From GCA-002731945 sp913047775 (GTDB lineage Bacteria; Pseudomonadota; Alphaproteobacteria; MED-G09), in contig CAJWUE010000082.1 of assembly GCA_913047775.1 (NCBI GenBank), forward strand, positions 1-6,054: a stretch of DNA of 6,054 nucleotides, given 5' to 3'. Under the pieces are notes generated by a model, which had not been told where the DNA came from, did no database searches, and worked only from the letters and a program-made list of their open reading frames with translations. The position numbers and the translations under genes were made by a program. Below, piece after piece: positions 3,467 through 6,054 of this stretch. Numbering within the stretch: position 1 is the first letter of the stretch; the number at the start of each line of letters is the position of its first letter.

Positions 3467-6054
3467 TTCTAATACTTCAATCTCTCCAATATTTAAGTCT
3501 TCAATTCCTTCTTGGATCAAAGATAAATCACCGACAATAATCCAAACCCAATCTTTGGGAGTGAGATATTGCTGTGCTGCACTATGAATATCGTTCAGCT
3601 TAATGCTTCGATATTCTTCTGCAAGCGTTTCCAGGTAATTATCGTCACGATTGAAGGTTATTATCTCAGCCACCCCAGACATGAGCTCACCGAATGTTTC
3701 AAATCGACCTATTAAGCCAAGAGATCGTTTATTAACAACACCCTCAAGTTCAGCTTGCTCAGCTGATCTTGCTCCAAGATACTCCTCATATTCCTTAATG
3801 ATTTCCTGAATCGATGGAATAGTCTGGTCGCTCTGAACTGGAGCAAAAACTAGCATTGGACTTGGTCCTATATTTGCAGAAACCCGGCTTCTGACCCCAT
3901 ACGACCAACTTTTGTCTTCGCGCAGGTTCATATTCAGCCTCGATGTAAAATCACCACCAATGACAGCGTTCATTAGAGTAATTTTAAATTCATCTTCGGA
4001 ACCAACACCAGGCATTAATTGACCCGCTACAATGAGCGACTGAAATGCCCCTGGTTTATCCACTAGATAAACTTTGCCAGGCTTGGAAACATTATGTATA
4101 GCGTAATCAAGATTGATATTTTCAAAGGACGCATGATCCTTCCAATTCCCCAGTACGTCATCCAAATCTTTAATGATCTCATCAAGTGTAGTATCGCCAA
4201 CTACCAATAAAGTTGCATTGCTTGGATTAACAAATCGTTGGTGGTATTTAATCATATCGTCTCTGCTCATCCACTGGACGGATTCCCTGGTGCCACTGCC
4301 CCCTGAGGGTTTAGCATAAGGGTGTCCTTGACCAAAAATAATCTCTGGCAACACATAGCCAACTATGCCATTGGGATCAGACAAAGATTGATCTATTCTT
4401 GCCAGCCATCTTAATTTTTTCCTATCAATCTCATCTTGATCAAATACGGGTTCCATGATTACTTCACGAAAAACCTGTAATGATGGTTTTAAATTGGATT
4501 TCAAGGTAGATAGGTTAATGTTAGATACATCCAGTTCGGTACTGGTGTATAAATCAGTCCCCAGTTCTTCAAGACGTTCACTAAGCTTCAATGCATCATA
4601 GCTCTTAGTCCCTTCGGTCAGCATAGACATGGTAACACTGGCCAACCCAGGCTGATCGTCAGGATCAACCGCATGACCATTTTTCATCTGCAAAGAGAAA
4701 TTGATCATCGGCACGTCATGTCTCTCTGCTAGTACAACCTCTAGCCCATTACTCAATCTTGCCCTTTGGATATCAGGCAAATTTAACTTGGGGAACTCAG
4801 TCGGGAAAGGAAGTTGGGTACGATCAGCCTTGGTTTCAACTGTGGATGATGCATCGATCGGCGCAACCGTCAATACATACTCACCATCAAGAAGCCATTT
4901 GTGCGCCGTTCTTTTTAGGTCGGCGGCACTTGAGTCCAGCGTTGATTGTATATATTGCTTATATTCTTTTGGATCTCCCATATACACTTCACCGCTTGCC
5001 AGAATATCCGATTTACCGCCAAAACCCCCTACTCTTTGTATGCCCTTAATCCAAGAGGCCTGAATAGAAGTTTTGGTGTTGCCTAATAACTTTTTGCTTG
5101 GCCCCCTCTTGGTGAAATCTTGAACCACCTTATCGATAGCAGCTTCTAATTCTTCTAAACTTCTTCCTTTGGCTAGATCTGCAGTAATCCAAAATTGGCC
5201 TGCAATCTCTCGACCATAATTAAAAGCATTAACGCTGGTTGCCAATCGCTCTTGGTAAACTAATTTTTGATACAGGTAAGAATTCTTTCCTCCCGCTAGA
5301 AGTGTGGCAATCAGATCTAGATGTACGCCTTCTAGGGACCCTAATTCTGGGGTATTCCACACTTTGTGTATTCTTGTATTCGGAACTCGATCGTACATTA
5401 TCTCCCGTTTTTGTCCTGTTCTTTTTGCGATCCATCTTTTCTTCTTGAGAGGAGTAGGCCCTGCTGGTATATCACCAAAATATTTGGTCGCAAGTACTTT
5501 TGCGGTTTCTAGATTGATATCACCAGCTAGAACAATCACTGCATTGTTGGGACCATAGTAGGTATTAAACCATTTTCGAACATCATCGAGAGTGGCGGCA
5601 TTGAGGTCATCCATCGAACCAATAGTTGTCCATGAATACGGGTGACCAGTAGGAAAGGTGGATTTTGCTGCCTGCAAAAATACCCTGCCATAGGGTCTGT
5701 TCTCACCCTGGCGTTTTTCGTTCTGGACAACGCCCCTCTGCTCATCAAGCTTCTCTTGATTCACAACACCCAAAAGATGACCCATTCTGTCTGATTCCAT
5801 CCACAAAGCGAGTTCCAATGCAGTAGTTGGAACATTTTCGAAATAATTGGTTCGATCATTATTAGTGGTCCCATTCATGTTGGTGGCACCCACTTTCTGG
5901 AACGGACCAAAATACTCATTGTTATAATGCTCAGTGCCATTAAACATCAGATGCTCAAACAAATGAGCAAAACCTGTTTTCCCCATTTCTTCGTCCTTAG
6001 ATCCAACGTGGTACCAAACATTCACAGCAACAACTGGTATTTTATGATCTTCAT
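3458..6054 (-). CDS. M16-family zinc metallopeptidase (insulinase/pitrilysin-like), start outside window
   Basis: Two-half M16 peptidase; 864 codons are visible and the frame stays open to the right edge. The GTG at 6025 is not the start, because the frame continues upstream as EDHKIPVVAV, the usual lead-in of this family. Perhaps 40-60 N-terminal residues, including any signal peptide, are missing (family-based estimate). Counting from that GTG, the inverted zinc motif HLFEH lies at residues 21-25, with H21 and H25 as ligands and E24 as catalytic base. The third ligand is likely E103 in VVQNEKR. DRTNYFENVP and ALWMESDRM (57-81) are also typical. A first M16 C-terminal domain contains NNAVIVLAGDIN near residue 162. 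A second half starts near 418 (ARLSNGLEVVL) and lacks HxxEH; it carries NLREDKSWSYGV, a common substrate-side motif. Homologues are usually periplasmic or membrane-anchored, with substrates mostly unknown. The stop TGA is at 3460-3458. The gene looks intact and has higher GC than the sugar genes. Confidence 0.95.
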   Translation of the reverse strand, partial: EDHKIPVVAVNVWYHVGSKDEEMGKTGFAHLFEHLMFNGTEHYNNEYFGPFQKVGATNMNGTTNNDRTNYFENVPTTALELALWMESDRMGHLLGVVNQEKLDEQRGVVQNEKRQGENRPYGRVFLQAAKSTFPTGHPYSWTTIGSMDDLNAATLDDVRKWFNTYYGPNNAVIVLAGDINLETAKVLATKYFGDIPAGPTPLKKKRWIAKRTGQKREIMYDRVPNTRIHKVWNTPELGSLEGVHLDLIATLLAGGKNSYLYQKLVYQERLATSVNAFNYGREIAGQFWITADLAKGRSLEELEAAIDKVVQDFTKRGPSKKLLGNTKTSIQASWIKGIQRVGGFGGKSDILASGEVYMGDPKEYKQYIQSTLDSSAADLKRTAHKWLLDGEYVLTVAPIDASSTVETKADRTQLPFPTEFPKLNLPDIQRARLSNGLEVVLAERHDVPMINFSLQMKNGHAVDPDDQPGLASVTMSMLTEGTKSYDALKLSERLEELGTDLYTSTELDVSNINLSTLKSNLKPSLQVFREVIMEPVFDQDEIDRKKLRWLARIDQSLSDPNGIVGYVLPEIIFGQGHPYAKPSGGSGTRESVQWMSRDDMIKYHQRFVNPSNATLLVVGDTTLDEIIKDLDDVLGNWKDHASFENINLDYAIHNVSKPGKVYLVDKPGAFQSLIVAGQLMPGVGSEDEFKITLMNAVIGGDFTSRLNMNLREDKSWSYGVRSRVSANIGPSPMLVFAPVQSDQTIPSIQEIIKEYEEYLGARSAEQAELEGVVNKRSLGLIGRFETFGELMSGVAEIITFNRDDNYLETLAEEYRSIKLNDIHSAAQQYLTPKDWVWIIVGDLSLIQEGIEDLNIGEIEVLELD

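Noticed and set aside
3252..3587. Open frames on both strands across the tRNA and the end of the peptidase gene
   Set aside because: They run through the tRNA cloverleaf or antisense to a well-supported gene and show no recognisable protein features.
4701..5558. Several plus-strand open frames opposite the M16 gene, plus minus-strand ones in other frames
   Set aside because: They are shadows of the peptidase coding sequence, with no ribosome binding sites or family motifs of their own.
6023..6025. GTG as start codon of the M16 peptidase
   Set aside because: The frame stays open to the window edge, and the residues before GTG match the family's conserved lead-in, so the true start is outside the window.

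Overview
The window reads as a bacterial chromosome segment, probably from a Gram-negative and plausibly a marine gammaproteobacterium. That placement rests on three things: a tRNA-Glu with an encoded CCA and the proteobacterial-type sequence, a two-domain M16 peptidase of the kind exported in Gram-negatives, and nucleotide-sugar genes of the LPS/capsule type. The taxonomic call is an inference, because no marker gene fixes it.

Layout. Bases 1-47 hold the first 15 codons of a minus-strand gene that starts with an export signal and runs off the left edge. A 106-base divergent spacer follows. Bases 154-3147 hold a compact plus-strand cluster of three nucleotide-sugar genes: a GHMP sugar kinase related to D-glycero-D-manno-heptose 7-phosphate kinase (HddA), a GDP-L-fucose synthase-type epimerase/reductase (Fcl/WcaG), and a GDP-mannose 4,6-dehydratase-like SDR. 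The first two overlap by ATGA and the third follows after 55 bases. After a 172-base spacer, the minus strand carries tRNA-Glu(UUC) at 3320-3396, with a stem-loop just past its 3' end. Upstream of the tRNA on the same strand is a large M16 (insulinase/pitrilysin-like) zinc peptidase gene, which runs off the right edge before its start codon. The sugar genes and the tRNA/peptidase pair are convergent.

Working together. A kinase, a 4,6-dehydratase and a C3/C5-epimerase/C4-reductase fit a pathway to a GDP-activated deoxysugar for surface polysaccharide. Two readings are possible. One is a GDP-6-deoxy-heptose route resembling the HddA/DmhA/Fcl-like genes of Campylobacter capsule loci. The other is a GDP-L-fucose route with a salvage-type kinase. 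The rest of a heptose route (GmhA, GmhB, HddC) is not in this window.

The sugar genes look more AT-rich than the peptidase gene (roughly one third GC against the mid-forties, from hand counts of sampled lines). They also lie on the 3' side of a tRNA gene, which suggests an accessory region beside a conserved backbone. No integrase, attachment-site repeat, IS element or CRISPR array is visible.
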